DNA of 64,000 nucleotides from Nephrocerus scutellatus (lineage: Eukaryota > Arthropoda > Insecta > Diptera > Pipunculidae): the NCBI GenBank assembly GCA_947095585.1, contig OX352762.1, positions 113,118,930 through 113,182,929 of the forward strand, read 5' to 3'. This document shows positions 1 through 11,835 of this stretch, one piece after another (within the stretch, counting starts at the first letter, position 1; every line of letters starts with the position of its first letter). Made by a program: the position numbers and the translations under genes. Below the pieces are notes generated by a model. The model searched no databases, was not told the origin of the DNA, and saw only the letters and a list, made by a program, of their open reading frames with translations.

Positions 1-144
1 GTGCGGCTCAATATCAGGGACCAATTTTGTTATCCCGTTTTTGACGTGTATTGCGAGTCGCGTGTGGCGCGTTTGAAGCCTGGAAAAAGAAAATTCTTTA
101 AAATCGGATGATGTTATGGGAAAACGATGATGAAAAAATGCGGA

Positions 145-990
145 ATATACAAATAACACTGCGACCTATATGGATCTATTGCGCTTTCTAACTAGTGTTA
201 TGGAGACAGTACATGCTGGTCCCTAATGCACCCCTCCATACCAATGGGTCTTATGAGCTTAGTGATATGGTGTAGGTTCAGTGAATGCTCAGTTCAGACT
301 CCGAGACAGCGTGAGTTCCCATGTGGTCTCTCATATGTCGAATAATTGCTTCGCAGTCATTGAGAATGTACCACAGAGTTTTATATGCATCCCCACAAAG
401 CCTGCAGCTGGCATCCTCTTCTAATTTTAGTTTCTTTAGGTGTCCCTTCAGTCCACAATGCCATGTTAATAAACTCGTAAGGATTCTTACATTATTCTAC
501 TAAGTCCCAATATCAAGCAAGACTATTTGGGTCAAAGTTACCCATCATTACGATTGCTTGTCGTAGGAATGGGTGATTTTCCTATCTTTCGAAAGCAGCT
601 GCCTTACCTATTCTGCGTATCTGCTCCCGCATTATGCGGTATCCTATGCTACAGAATGGTTCTGGTTCTACAAGCGGAGTTTCTGCTCCTTTGTTAGCGA
701 GCCTATCCGCTGCTTCATTGCCGTTTATGCCAGTGGGACCCGGCACCCATTACAAACGTATCATGTTTACTTCGCTAAGTCTGTTTAGCTTCGCCCTGCA
801 TTCCTCCACCAGACTTGATGTGATGTGGAATGTATCTAGGGTTTTTAGCGCAACTTGGCTGTCTGTCATGATGGCTATTTTCTTCCTCACGTAGTTCCTT
901 TCTAGATTAAAGTGAGCACATCTTTAGATGGCATGTACTTATGCCTGGAATATACTCGGGCACTGCCCCATTGATTCAGAGTACCAAGTA
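145..990 (-). mobile_element. LINE 3' fragment: RNase H domain and C-terminal Cys motif (family B)
   Basis: On the minus strand this reads as the RNase H domain at the end of a LINE polyprotein. From about 980 downward I read SIFQA, VHAI and CAHFNLERNY, then IMTDSQVALKTL (second active-site Asp in TDSQ) and WVPGPTGINGNEAADRLA (the closing Asp in ADRL). Stops replace two residues near the start and one just before WVPG, so it is dead. Further down, around 490-310, LLTWHCGLKGHL, CRLCGDA and a later Cys match the Cys-rich tail that follows RNase H in these elements. The 3' end lies near the ctgcgacct motif at 159-167, which also ends the copies at 20685 and 30370. The 5' part (endonuclease, RT) is missing. 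The clade (R1/LOA/I/Jockey-like) is not resolved. Confidence 0.85.
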
Positions 991-3740
991 TTACATAGTC
1001 GCGGAAAACCTCGTTACAGAGTGGTGGATTTATTTATAAATTTTTCTTGGAAGATAAAGATAGGAACAGCGTAATAGACAACGAAGAGTGAGACAGAGGC
1101 ATGATAACCGATCTTTTGCGCCAGAAATTTAAAGAATTGGATTTGGACGAGCTTTGTTTGAGTTACGTGTTACGTAAGCCGTACACCATTCGATATTTTG
1201 TACTTTATGTTCAATAATCGTGTAATGAGCCGTTGATAGGGGACCTGCGGTTTACCGCCGTTGGACTTTTTGGGTGTTGTCATTAAATATGTTACGCTGA
1301 CATTCCTAAACGATTCAGGCACTTAAACACAATATAATATCGCCCATAACTTTCGAAAATGTTCTCCAAAGTTAGGTTTATATGATGCGCTATCTCAAAG
1401 CCAGCCGGAGGCAGTAGTTTGAATTGCGTGACTTATCGAAGGGATTACTCTTTTTAATAAACAGTTATCTTTGAAAAAGTCTTAACGATGTTTATTTTAT
1501 AGCAATTTTTTAAAGAAACCAACTTAGAGAATAAAGTTCGTGATTGTGCTCCACTGCAATAAATACAGTAAAAACACTCTCAGATCCATTCAGTTCAATA
1601 AACGCATTCGGCGTATAAATATTGTTCTATGTCGTCTTCTTTTTTTGTTTGGTCAACTCATTAGCATTCATTTCAGCTCCAATGTTGGACTTGCTGTTCC
1701 AGATATAACCAATAATTAATAATTCCCTCAGACAAAATGTAATGACCTGTGAGATCGTTCCCATTTGATTTCGATTGAGATCAACTTACAGCCGTATCTC
1801 AGCTTATTTTCTAAGCCTGTTATAATCATTTCCAATGAACACAAAAAAAAACTGAAAGGTTCCACAGCAGAACGATATTCAAAAAAGAAAACTGATTTCC
1901 ACAGATTTACAAATCATTTATTTGCCAACGAAAGGCACTGTTCATCGTTACCAGTAGGTATTAGCAAATACCCAAGCGCCTGTCTTATAACTCTATTCGC
2001 TCTGCACTAGCGTTACACTCTATGCACTTGCACAACTAAATTTATAATCGCTTTCTCATTACCCGCTCCTCAGAGTAAAGAAAAAAGAAGAACGCGAAGA
2101 GCTTGCCTTGTAATTTTTTTCTTTTTTATGCACCATTTCTGATTGTGGGGGGGTGGGGGGTTGGCATAATGCAATGAAGAATAAATTGGATCGAACTATT
2201 GCGCTGGGTGCAAATAGTGTGAGCCTTTTAAATTATCTGCCGCAGTTGGTCCAAGAGTGATTTGTACGAGCAACGCTATTGAATAGGCGATATGATGATG
2301 ATGGTATGGCAGGAAATTATGGTGAATACTCCTATTGACCCAATTTAATATTTGCAATTGATGTAAAGGAAATCCAGAGCATTGATTAGGGGAGGGAAAA
2401 GGACGAATAACTGTGAGGAGCGAAAATCACATTTATAAACTCAATTTAAAATTACGATCAGTATGAAGAGGGTGCCAGAGAATGATTGAAATTCAAAGTA
2501 ATCCAGAGTTAAGTATAGTAGTAGTGGTTAATGATTGCGATTGCTTTAAGAACACTTTTGTAGTTGAGCAAAGTCAAAATTTTAATGTAATTCAATAAAT
2601 AATATTTTGCAGGTCACGTGTACTAAACTTCAATACCGAATGATGCATCATGAATAAAATATAAATTTGTACTATGTACATGCCATTGACACTTCCTGCT
2701 GAGCGTTACAAATGAGATTACAAATTTTCGCTGTATCGACGATGGGTATCCAACTTTGCAACGTGTAGCAAAAAGGCAAAGTGAAAATGCTACCTGCGCG
2801 CTAATATCATCCAACACAAATTTTAGACTTAACGTTTCATGTTATTCGCATCAAAAGAAAATCCCAGGATGTTTCAATATAGGGATGTCAAAGTCAACTC
2901 CAGCCCTTTGATTTCATAAGGATACGACTACGTGTAAGATGAGGGAGAGCGGATAGGAAACCGCAACGAAATTGTGTATTTATCTTGAAAGCTATCTAGA
3001 ATAATTTTTAAGGGATGAATGACATAAATGTTGTGATGATGGCTTTTTGGGTGCTTAATGTGCAGCTAAGTACACTTGTCGTATGAGTGGGACTTTGAAT
3101 GCGATATTTAATTTATCCCAACTCGATTTTGGGTTAGCTAAAAGGCGCAAGCTGTCGTTGTCGGTTATTGGAAGTTACGTTTTTTACAGTTTTCTTCCCT
3201 TATTAATGAATGAATTAAAGAATGATTCCTTTAATTATTTTCAATACCTTGATTGACGGTCTAATAGGCTTCTACCAGTTGGTGCTAGCGTAAATGGGTT
3301 TGGTTAAATGAATTATGGCGCTAAAATGGAAAACATTAAAAATTTCTCACATTATTGACGAAATGACGAGATGACGAAAATAAATCGAAAAAAAAGTAAA
3401 AATATTAATCAGCAACTGCTAAGACGAACAATAAAGGAAATAAAAAATTAGTTAATAAATCTTTACTAAAGAGGACTGACATATGACAAAAGTACATAAT
3501 ACTGGCGTCTGGTGACATGCTCTTAGAAAATCCACATATATACAAATAATAGAGAAAGTACAAAGAGCAGCCTGTCTGCACATCAGTGGGGTGCTGATGA
3601 CAACGGCGACCAATATGGCAGCAAGTCAGTGGAAATGTCTTTAGACAGGACACGCAACGATTGACAAATCGCTTAAAGGATAACTTGCGAATTTAGACTA
3701 CACATACCTATTTTATGCGTCAATAATATCTTAATATTAG
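991..3740. other. unassigned AT-rich stretch
   Basis: I see no coding similarity on either strand. A short G-rich tract (seven and six G around one T) lies at about 2147-2161. Short open frames on both strands have no recognisable motif or splice context. A weak run of GATGAT near 2292 resembles the tail of RTE copies, but the conserved 3' end that should precede it is absent. Confidence 0.5.
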
Positions 3741-3744
3741 AGAC

Positions 3745-4080
3745 AGATGCTGTGAAGTTCTTTTCTGATGGATCCAAGTTTGATGGTAAAGTAGATGCTG
3801 GGGTTTTCTGTGATAGACCAAGCGTTAGCATCTCCCGGGGAATATTGAGGTGATAGCGATTGAGGAAGCACTGACCTGGCTTAAATATAATATACTATCA
3901 ACAACTGATATTGTAATATAGTATACAGTCAAGCAGCTATCAAATCAGTGTCACTGACATCTCTTAAGGAGGTATTTCGAAACCAGCATTGTGTGGGTCC
4001 CCCATCACTCTGACATCGTTGGAAACTGCAACGTGTACGAGCTAGCTAGAAATGGCACACAGCTTCAACTACTACTGAAA
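3745..4080 (+). mobile_element. RNase H remnant of an R1/LOA-type LINE
   Basis: The plus strand begins with VKFFSDGSKFDGKVDAGVF, the classic first strand of LINE RNase H. It continues with a decayed YSQAAIKS segment (the usual SDSQ Asp is lost) and ends with VWVPHHSDIVGN followed by VYELARNGT, where the conserved ADELA Asp has become Tyr. Two of the key acidic positions are therefore gone and frames shift between segments. What follows immediately, within about 20 codons and in the same open frame, is the start of an endonuclease rather than the expected Cys-rich tail and 3' end. It is therefore a truncated or recombined copy. RNase H removes the RNA strand after target-primed reverse transcription in these elements. 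Confidence 0.8.
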
Positions 4081-5445
4081 AGGGCAATGACGATGTCTAA
4101 GCTACTGCAGATTAACCTGAAACATTCGAAATGTGCCTCGGTTAATCTGAAAGTCTTCCAATGCAAGGAGCACATAGACATGTCGATCTTGTACATTAAT
4201 GAAAAAACATATTAACGCTTTCCTTTGTCAAAATTTTAGCTCTACAGACCTAGCCGTTATTATGGTAGAGAAAGCGGGAGGGGGACACCTGCTTGTGTCC
4301 TTGACGTATTTTCCGCATGATCGTTAAGCCACGCCAGAAGAAATCGCAACACTAACAAAATCAAACGGTAAATACACCTTCTTTGGATGAGCATTCAATG
4401 CTAGACATTCCCTCTCGGGCAGTTCAGTGGACGATGAACGGGGTGAGTCTCTTTTTGAATTTATTATTAGCAGTAACTTCAGCATATGTAACTCTGGTAA
4501 TAAACCAGCCTTTACATTCCCAGATTCGGAGAGGTTAAATGGTTGGGAAGAGGTAAACACTATTACCATGATTTCTAATGATAAACTATTTAGGGTTGAT
4601 AATTGGACAGTGTCTGATGTCAATTCCTACTCTGACCATAGGTACATAAGAGTTGAGTTGACGGAGCCGATCAAAATTTATCAAAATATCAAAAGAACTG
4701 ACTGGATGAAATCCAGCATTATCATCCAGTCAAAATTAGGCAAATTACCCAATATTGCGATAAAACTGAAACTTTCGAGAAATCAATGAACGTAGCTCTG
4801 AAAGCCTCTTGCCCAATAAGAAGACCCTAGTAAGCTTAGGAGTATGACTAGGTCGATCTTCAATATCTGTTACACCAACAAATACTGGTAGCCTTATAAA
4901 GACTACATAAGAAGATGCAAGAAGGCGAAAGAAGCCAAGCGACGCTTTTGGATGGACCTCTGTCAATCAAATGAAACTACCAGGAAATCTGCTAGAATTA
5001 GCAAGATACTGACCCTGTCCGACATTCATCAAGAAAGCAGACGGTCACTGGACGGCATCTGCGGTAGAATCCCTGGATCATCTCACCAATATACACTTCC
5101 CCACCAGCAGTTATCAATGCGTAGATAATTTGGAGAGCTAACATGCTGATGTAGTGGATAATATCATAACCCGGGAAAAGGTTTCCTGGGCTCTAAGAAG
5201 TTTTTCAGCCTACAAGTCTCCTGGGCATAGAGCCGATTATGCTAAGCAATTCACTGGCGCTGTCAACTTCCTGGCTAATAAAGATTTTCAAAAGCTGTCT
5301 CCTACCCAATTATGTTCGGGTGGTTTTCATACCCAAAGCAGGCAAAGAGGAAATGAATCAGCAAAGGATTTTAGGCCTCTCAGTGTTTCATTGTTTTGGC
5401 TAAAGGTTTTGGAGACCATTCTATGTCAAAATGTCGCACTCTAGC
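4081..5445 (+). mobile_element. LINE ORF2 pseudogene: AP-type endonuclease and N-terminal RT
   Basis: LLQINLKHSKCASVNLKVFQ at 4098 opens an apurinic-type endonuclease as in R1/LOA ORF2. After a +1 shift the frame gives STDLAVIMVEKAGGGH and VSLTYFPHD, then another shift and a stop near 4390. AFNARHSLSGSS (the usual DANAHH site, now with a stop before it) and DERGESLFEFI follow. The domain closes with NWTVSD and SYSDHRYI, which keeps the catalytic SDH. The stretch at 4790-5150 is a poorly preserved linker. RT starts at 5154 with ITREKVSWALRSFSAYKSPG, then AKDFRPLSVSLFWLKVLETI, matching the fingers region. The palm with its active site is missing. Multiple frameshifts and stops make it a pseudogene. 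It belongs to the RNase H-bearing LINEs by resemblance only. Confidence 0.85.
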
Positions 5446-5825
5446 GCTAATTGAGTACCTATCTACCGGAAAGGGCTGGAGTGAGAAGGCCAATAATAAC
5501 GGTTAAGTTAATTCTTTGGGAAAAGGCGAAAATATTAACAAATGAGAGGTGGGTGTATGCCACTGTAGTATAGTACTATAGCAAAACACATTTAGCCAAA
5601 GATCAAATTGAGACGCGTTAGAGCACGGGATTATGTAAAAGGAATATTCAATAGAACTCACTAACGGATGCAGAGCTGTTTCTATATATTTGCCTTTGCA
5701 ATAAGTATGTTGATCATAAGACAAAAGTCTCTTATCAATACTATTACAATACCATTACCATTTTATTCAAACTTTGCTCACAATATGACAACACTTTCTG
5801 CAAAAATATGGCTTCAGGGCGAAAA
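5446..5825. other. no recognised feature
   Basis: The stretch lies between the RT fragment and the dispersed repeat that follows. No protein motif or clear repeat was seen. Confidence 0.4.
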
Positions 5826-6000
5826 TTTCCAAAATTAGCCAGATTTTATGTATATCTCCGATGACAACAATTTCTGTACCAATTTTCTCGTGATCGGGCC
5901 CCAGGACCTAGGGGCTCTCATATAAATTTCTTGAAAATTAACCCGATTTTATTGTAATTTTGCACACATGTGTATCTCCGATTAGAGAATTTACTTGAGG
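5826..6000 (+). repeat. dispersed repeat Y, copy 1
   Basis: Two similar sub-units follow one another. Each has a pyrimidine start (ccgattttat or a variant), a cacatgtgtatctccg-like core and an attagagaa-like end, with a 'gatcgggccccagg' block between them. The same order of blocks recurs at 56425-56660, and single units occur at 28510-28640, 57130-57200 and, inverted, at 23390-23485. It is noncoding. The class is unknown, and it could be part of a larger DNA transposon or satellite-like unit. Confidence 0.55.
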
Positions 6001-7095
6001 ATTTTTAATTTTTATGATTTGTTCCTGTTTCTTATCATAACCATATCTGCTTTTTTTGATAGCGTAGGCCGAAACATGATGTGGCATATTTTGTTTAGCT
6101 ATGGTGTTCCGAAAAAACTCATCAACATCATCAAGGACCTGTACCGCGACGGTCATAAAGGTCATCTTGGCTCACCTTTCAACATCTACTCTGGAGTCAA
6201 GCAGGGTTGCACCCTCTCACAATTGTTATCGACTGGGTGATAAAAATAGTATCACGTACTCCATCAGGTTTGCCAAGGAATGTTTTTCAACGCTTAGAAG
6301 ACCTGAGCTATGCCAATGACATCTGTCTCCTATCACAATCGCTAAAATTAAACTCACTAGAACTCCACGCTAACAAAGTGGGTTTAAAAATTAACATCTC
6401 AAAAACAAAACTACTTCGCGTTAACGCTAGTGGAACACGTGATCTCTCGATTGACGGACATCAGATAGAGGAAGACGATAATCTCTGTTATTTGGGCAGC
6501 AGGATGTCAAAAAATTGTGGTGCTGACTCGGATGTGTGCTCTCGTGTAAACAAGACGCGACACTCCTATGGTATGCTAAATAATCTCTGAAACTACTCGC
6601 AAATCTCCCGGAATCTGAAGCTAACGATCTTCATATCTAACGTTCTCACAGTACTCTTGTATGGCTGCGAAACGTGGAAAGTCATAAAATCAATTGCGAC
6701 GCGCCTCCTAGTCTTCGTCAACAAGTGCTTAAGGAGGATACTTAGAATAAGATGGCCGGACATTATCACCAATCAAGTCTTGCGGAGAGTAACGCAGCAG
6801 GAAGAAATCGCGATCACCATCAGACGTCGAAAATGGAGCTGGATTGGCCACACTTTAAGAAAGCCAGCGGACGATATTACGAAACCAGCGCTTGACTGGA
6901 ATCCTCAAGGAAGCCGTCGAGTTGGCTTTCCTAGCAAGACATGGAAAAGGACAATAGAAGAGAAAGCAAGATCCCAGAGGACCGAGTGGCGTCTCTTGAA
7001 ATGCGTTAGATCAAGTTCGTTGGCGGGCGTTTGTAGAAGCCCTATGCTCCCCCGCGGAGTAAAGGAAAGAAAGAAGAAAAAGAACCATATCTGCA
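6001..7095 (+). mobile_element. EN-RT LINE (family Q) RT palm to C terminus, pseudogene
   Basis: FDSVGRNMMWHILFSYGVP at 6055 is RT motif A and its helix, then GVKQGCTLS (motif B). After a frameshift VIDWVIK and LEDLSYANDICLL follow: the catalytic YADD is here YAND, so one metal-binding Asp is lost. GLKINISKTKLLRV, YLGSRMS and RVNKTRHSYGMLNNL form the next blocks. A further shift leads to LYGCETWKV, FVNKCLRRILRIRWPD, RRRKWSWIGHTLRKPAD, LDWNPQGSRR and a TWKRTIEE end at about 6965. The protein would finish near 7050, followed by an A/G-rich tail (gaaagaaagaagaaaaag) at about 7067-7084. This C-terminal signature is typical of CFDP2-like endonuclease-RT LINEs. The endonuclease is absent, so the copy is 5'-truncated. 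A sister copy lies at 48180-49797. Confidence 0.88.
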
Positions 7096-8635
7096 GTATC
7101 ATAATATTTAGTTCTACAGCCTTTTGGTACTTTTTTGCCATCGGATACCAAACTATCACTTGACGATCAAAGCAGATTTCTTTTTTATTTTGAAATTATT
7201 TCCCACAACACATTACAGTTAAATTGTGAATGTGGTTTGTTTGTTAGATAAGCAAAGTTTTTCTGCGTTAATCGTGTATTTATATAAAAAAGAAATTTAC
7301 TTATATATGTGCTCATTTGCAGCGAAGTGCAAAATGATAGGAAATCCGATTACGAGTACTCTGAACATTTGCCGAACATTCGAAAAGCAAAACAGGAACT
7401 CATTACTCTGCCACCCAATACTATCGGCCAATAAGTAGGATACATTTAAAAATTTAGCATAACGCTTATGCTAAATTGACCATGTAATTACAGTGAATGT
7501 ACAAGACTCCAACCGCATACCCATCTACATATATAGTAAATCCAAACAATAATAATAATTGATGCTTGCATCTGTTGTTCTGGTTGTTGTTAATATTGCT
7601 GCTATTTGGCCATTTGTGCCTTATCAAATAGGAGAGGAAATTCCATACCGCTATAAGTACTCGTATTTCAGGAATTCCATTTACGCTGGTATGGTGAACT
7701 AGAAACCGAGACCCATTTGTATAATAATATCACACGCGCAGTAAACATTTTAGAATTTACTGTGAAATACTGAAATATATTAATTTGAATTTTGTGCGAT
7801 CGCTTGTTGGTCGGCACATTTAGCAAAACATTTGTCGATGCCAATGCAATTAAGATGCTTTGTTATAAATTCGAAATTTTCAGGATAGTATTAATACGTA
7901 GATTCGGGTACCATCGCATGTATAAATCGATTGTAGTTTTGTAATGATTGCATTGCATTTTATAGTGCCAAACACTGGAAACGATGACAATAAAACAATT
8001 GTAATATAATTTACCATCTTATCCTGATAAATAGAGAGATATATGAAATAAGTAGGAAAATTTGTTTCTTCCTAAAATTGTTTTTCCCATCAATTCAATT
8101 TCCTAAAGGCAAATAAATAAAAGAATAAAAAAGGAAACTAAAGAAAGGAACAAACCGCTTGAAGGCTAACAGTTTTCGCAATCAAGAAGTTTCGTCTCAA
8201 CCTTCAATTTATTGTACGAGTATCAGTTTAAAGTTTACTAGCTATAGGCGGTTTATAGTGTATCGACGCCTTTGGACAGCTGATGATAGTCGTTAATGCG
8301 CTTATACATAATTATATTATTGCTGATAAGTGGATACTTGTCATTTGAATCATTTTCTGGAGTGAATAATTTTGGCATTATTATCGTAGTAAATGTGAGG
8401 GATAGAGTAATTCCGCTTAACTGGTAAAGGTCGGAATTAGAGAGGCATTCTGTAAAGAGGATTTTCTTATCAGAGGAAGGGTTTTAGCAAAAAAGTGCAA
8501 CTCATCGACTAAATGTGAGGAAAATTTAAAACTTCTCAAACAATGAGAATGTCAAAGGTATCAATAGTATTAAAAAGAGAATCAATGGTATCCTCGGCGA
8601 GTTGATATCTATTATTGGTTGAATGGACGAATGTG
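7096..8635. other. unassigned AT-rich stretch
   Basis: Low-complexity and A/T-rich runs only. No domain, RNA gene or clear repeat is visible on either strand. Confidence 0.45.
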
Positions 8636-9665
8636 GTGGTCAGCCATCAGCAGAATGGGGAGAATAACACAGAAATCTTCAGAATTGCAGGTGGCTGTAA
8701 CTATCTCTGACTGGTGGAATTGCGATCCACGATCCACGTAGTGGCTGGCTGGTTATTTTCCTCCAATACAGGAAAAGCTGAATGATCGGGCTAGTTCCTT
8801 CAAAGTAAGATTGGCTCGAGGCCAATAACATCACCCGTAAAAAAACTTTATTAGGGAACCGAACCCCAAATCAGCTTCGGATACACTGATGAACGACGAA
8901 GACCACGGCAACGAAAACGACTAAACGATTTTCTTATTGAACGTATGCTCACTGTATAGAGCTCAAGCAGCACATCAGCTAGCCGATACCCTATTCAAAT
9001 ATAATGCTGACATAACAGCAATTCAAGAGATGCGGTGAACGGGGAATTGTGTCCTACAAAATTCAGAGTATGACTTATATTACGGCTGTCATGAAAGACA
9101 TCATGTGCTCGGGGTGGGGTTTCTAGTCAACAAAAGAATGAAACCCATGTTTTCGGCTTTAAACCAATAAATGAAGAGCTATGCAGACTTAAAACCATAA
9201 GCCTCATAAACGTTCACGCACCTTCAGAGGATTCCCAAGATGAGGAAAAGGAATAATTCTTTGAATCAGTGGAACGGGAACACCATGCCTGCTCTCAGTA
9301 TAATGTAAAAATCATTCTGGGGGATATGAATGCTAAAATAGGCACCCATACCTTACACGAGAACACTTATGACAATGGAAAACGAGTCATAGAGATGGCA
9401 GCAAGCAATAATATGTTCGTTGCGAGTACAATGTTTGCGCGTAAAAATATCTACAAAGCTAACTAGGTATCTCCTGATGGAGCCATTTGCAACGAGATAG
9501 ACGATATGTTGATAGACCGCCGCCACAACCCGAACCTGATGACGGTACTACCGAACGAACGACCGAAACGAGGTGCCAACGTCGACTTGGATCACTATCT
9601 TGTCGGTATAGTGCAGGTATGGTAGGAAGAAGCGATGCCAAAAGATCGGCGTAATCTCAGCTGGA
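8636..9665 (+). mobile_element. RTE LINE copy A: 5' leader and endonuclease, truncated
   Basis: The leader begins at ggtcagccatcagcagaa, the same 5' end as the copies at 32106 and 16573, so the 5' terminus appears preserved. The endonuclease begins after the leader at about 8930. Readable blocks are YRAQAAHQLADTL and ITAIQEMR (catalytic Glu region), then GFLVNKRMKPMF, INVHAPSED, KIILGDMNAKIGTHTL (the GDMNA site), NDNGKRVIEMAASNNMFVAS, DGAIC and IDDMLIDRRHNPNLMT, then DLDHYLVG, the decayed SDHYLV end. Stops and frameshifts interrupt it (near 9034 and 9265, for example). At about 9630 the sequence jumps to the RT start motif (EAMPKDRRN), so the linker is deleted, and it ends within 20 codons. 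R1/LOA-like sequence follows. Confidence 0.85.
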
Positions 9666-9669
9666 ATAT

Positions 9670-11065
9670 AGAATTTAGGGCTTGCATTGCCCTATATGCT
9701 AGCAGCAAACACATTGGCAAGAAAAGTGGACTGCAGCCGAGGATGGCTATGTGGCTATGCACAGCAGCAATGCATACTATTCTTACCTATGTAGCGATGG
9801 TCTTGTGGCCGGCTATTAATAAAAAGTCCAATGCAAGTAAGCTAGGAAGAAAACAGAGATCAGCAGATGTTGATATAACTGGAGCACTTCGGTCCTGTCC
9901 CACCGATGCTCTTAACAAAATCCTACACTTACTACATCCCAACCTAATTATTAAATACGTTGCGGCATGCAGCGCGGTCCGGCTCAAAGAATCTGGGTAG
10001 TTTAATATCAAACCGTACGGCCACTGCAATATACTGTAGTTGTTATCAAAAAAGTTGATACCATCTTCAACCGACTACTGCACTCCTAAACATCACTTCA
10101 ATACTAGCTTTGCCGTAGAGTTTCCAAATCGAAAAAGTTGGAAGGACGGGAGAGCTCTGAAGCTCATTGATGTAACTCCGATGGATTCAAGACGAGTAAT
10201 GGAGTTAGTGCTGGAGTTTACTCTGAAAACATTAACCTTTCAAGGTCCTACAAGCTACCTGATCTAGTATCTTCCAGGCGGAGATCTTAGCGATAAGAGA
10301 GGCATGCAGGACCCTATCTCACAATAGCGCAATAGCATGCAAGGTCGCATGTGTGTAGACAGTCAATCTGTGATTAAAGCTATAATTGCGACAAGCAACA
10401 ATTCTAAGCTCGTCAGGCAGTGCCAGGCCGAACTGGCTTCTGGGCACAGCGACATTGACGGCAATAAAAAAACAGGCGTACTGATCAAGAAGGGCGTCAC
10501 GCTGGTAACGGACTGCGCTGAGACAGTCAGCTGTCCTCTGAGCTCCGTTAGGGAACGTATTCATTTCCATCCTTACCACCAAAGCACAGTTAGGGTGGAG
10601 CAATTTGACCAACTATACGACGTCGAGAGAGGTGTGGCCTTCCTATAATAAAAGCAAATCTACCAAGCTGATCTCCAGATATCGGAAAGATATTTCCTGA
10701 ATGGTTGCATAACCACGGGCCACGCAGCCAAACTAGGAATCCCTCACAATACCTTTTGCAGGAGCTGCTTAGCTGTGAATGAGAAAGAAGCTATTACTCA
10801 TTTTCTTTCCAAGTGTCCTGCCCTTGCGGCTCTTCGTTTCCGCAAACTGATTATTCCCTTCTTTTCTGACTTGAAGGAGCTTTCAGAGTACGGCATCACC
10901 GATCTGATATCGTACCTCAATGCTACAGGTTGGATGTAACTACACATTTTTTTCTTGTTCCATTAGCATTAGCAAAACGGCGCTTTAAAGCGCTACTTGA
11001 GGACCTCGTCAAGTCGGCGAGGACTACCACTCTACCTACCTTCTTACCTAGTAAATGAATGGACC
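9670..11065 (+). mobile_element. R1/LOA-like LINE: thumb, RNase H and C terminus, pseudogene
   Basis: The segment reads AMHTILTYVAMVLWPAINKK, then KQRSADVDITGALRSCPTDA and HPNLIIKYVAACSAVRL, the conserved post-RT region. RNase H is partly deleted: ILAIREACRTLSHNSAIACK (frame-shifted), CVDSQSVIKAIIATSNNSK, then directly SGHSDIDGNKK, which leaves out the middle. Downstream blocks are LVTDCAETVSCPLSSVRERI and then YNKS/ELISR-like, TGHAAKLGIPHNTFCRSCL, AITHFLSKCPALAALRFRKL and ISYLNATGWM at the stop near 10937. A tail with AKRRFKALLEDLVKSAR-like reading ends at about 11060. The copy at 13425 on the opposite strand is the same family and ends at the same point. Frames are broken several times. Confidence 0.85.
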
Positions 11066-11164
11066 CAATTTTTTAAGACTTTTTCGCATAGATCTGGCGG
11101 GATGACGGCAATTTCGCAGTTGATGTTTGCCCTGAGGTAAATTACAGTCTCTGGTCTATTGGCA

Positions 11165-11835
11165 TTGATCTTAGACTGGTTAGGTTAGGTTAAGGTGGCT
11201 GTCGGTAAAACCGACACAATTAGACCAGTAATGGTCAATTGTGATACCACACGGATCAGGAAAGTTTCCCTCCACCTACTCGCTGAACCACTTAGAGATT
11301 CGTATGAAGCGAAGGCGACTTCTGATATCAGTGTTGATAAAGTCATTAGTGTCGTTGTAGAAGAAAGCTCTCATATGGAATTTACGTTTCTGGGAGAGGG
11401 CTGGACAAGTACAGAGAAGATGGATAATGGCCTCCTCCTCATCCTCTTCCATGCAGCTTCTGCAGAAGTCATTCGAGAAGACTCCGAGTCTTGCTGCATA
11501 CCTGCTTATAAGACACCTACAATAGCACCGATGTGCTATCTTTTTTGAGAGATCAAACGCTTGGAGCGCTTCGGATCCAATTTGGGCCAGATCTGCTTTG
11601 TCGCTATGCAAGTTGTACCATTTTACCACCCAAGATTAGTTTTGTCAGTAGCATCGCGCTTTAAAATGAGTTTGCATGTAGCGACTGGTATGCCTAGAGA
11701 GCATACGTAAAATGGTTAGTGTAGTTCCTTATTTGGCGAGTTCGTCAGTCATACAGTTTCCCGGAATGTCTTTATGCCCCGACACCCAACACAGTTGTAT
11801 ACTTAGACTGGACGTAGGTAAAAATAAATCCAGGG
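11165..11835 (-). mobile_element. R1-like LINE 3' end: RNase H end, Cys motif and CCTAACC tail
   Basis: From about 11800 downward: LCWVSGHKDIPGNCMTDELAK, the end of RNase H with its closing Asp kept, followed by a stop. After frame changes a long open stretch at 11629-11276 runs through IAHRCYCRCLISRYAARLGV, FSNDFCRSCMEEDEEEAIIH and LLCTCPALSQKRKFHMRAF to FIRISKWFSE and a natural stop. The Cys/His spacing matches the R1-type C terminus. The 3' UTR ends in repeated taacc units at about 11177-11192 (ggttaggttaggtt on the plus strand). That type of tail also ends the R1-like copy at 31665. The open frames on the plus strand here are antisense shadows. Confidence 0.85.

Noticed and set aside
4324..4623. 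99-codon open frame on the minus strand
   Set aside because: Antisense of the endonuclease domain read on the plus strand.
11195..11548. 117-codon open frame on the plus strand
   Set aside because: It is the antisense of the R1-like C terminus, which has clear family motifs on the minus strand.
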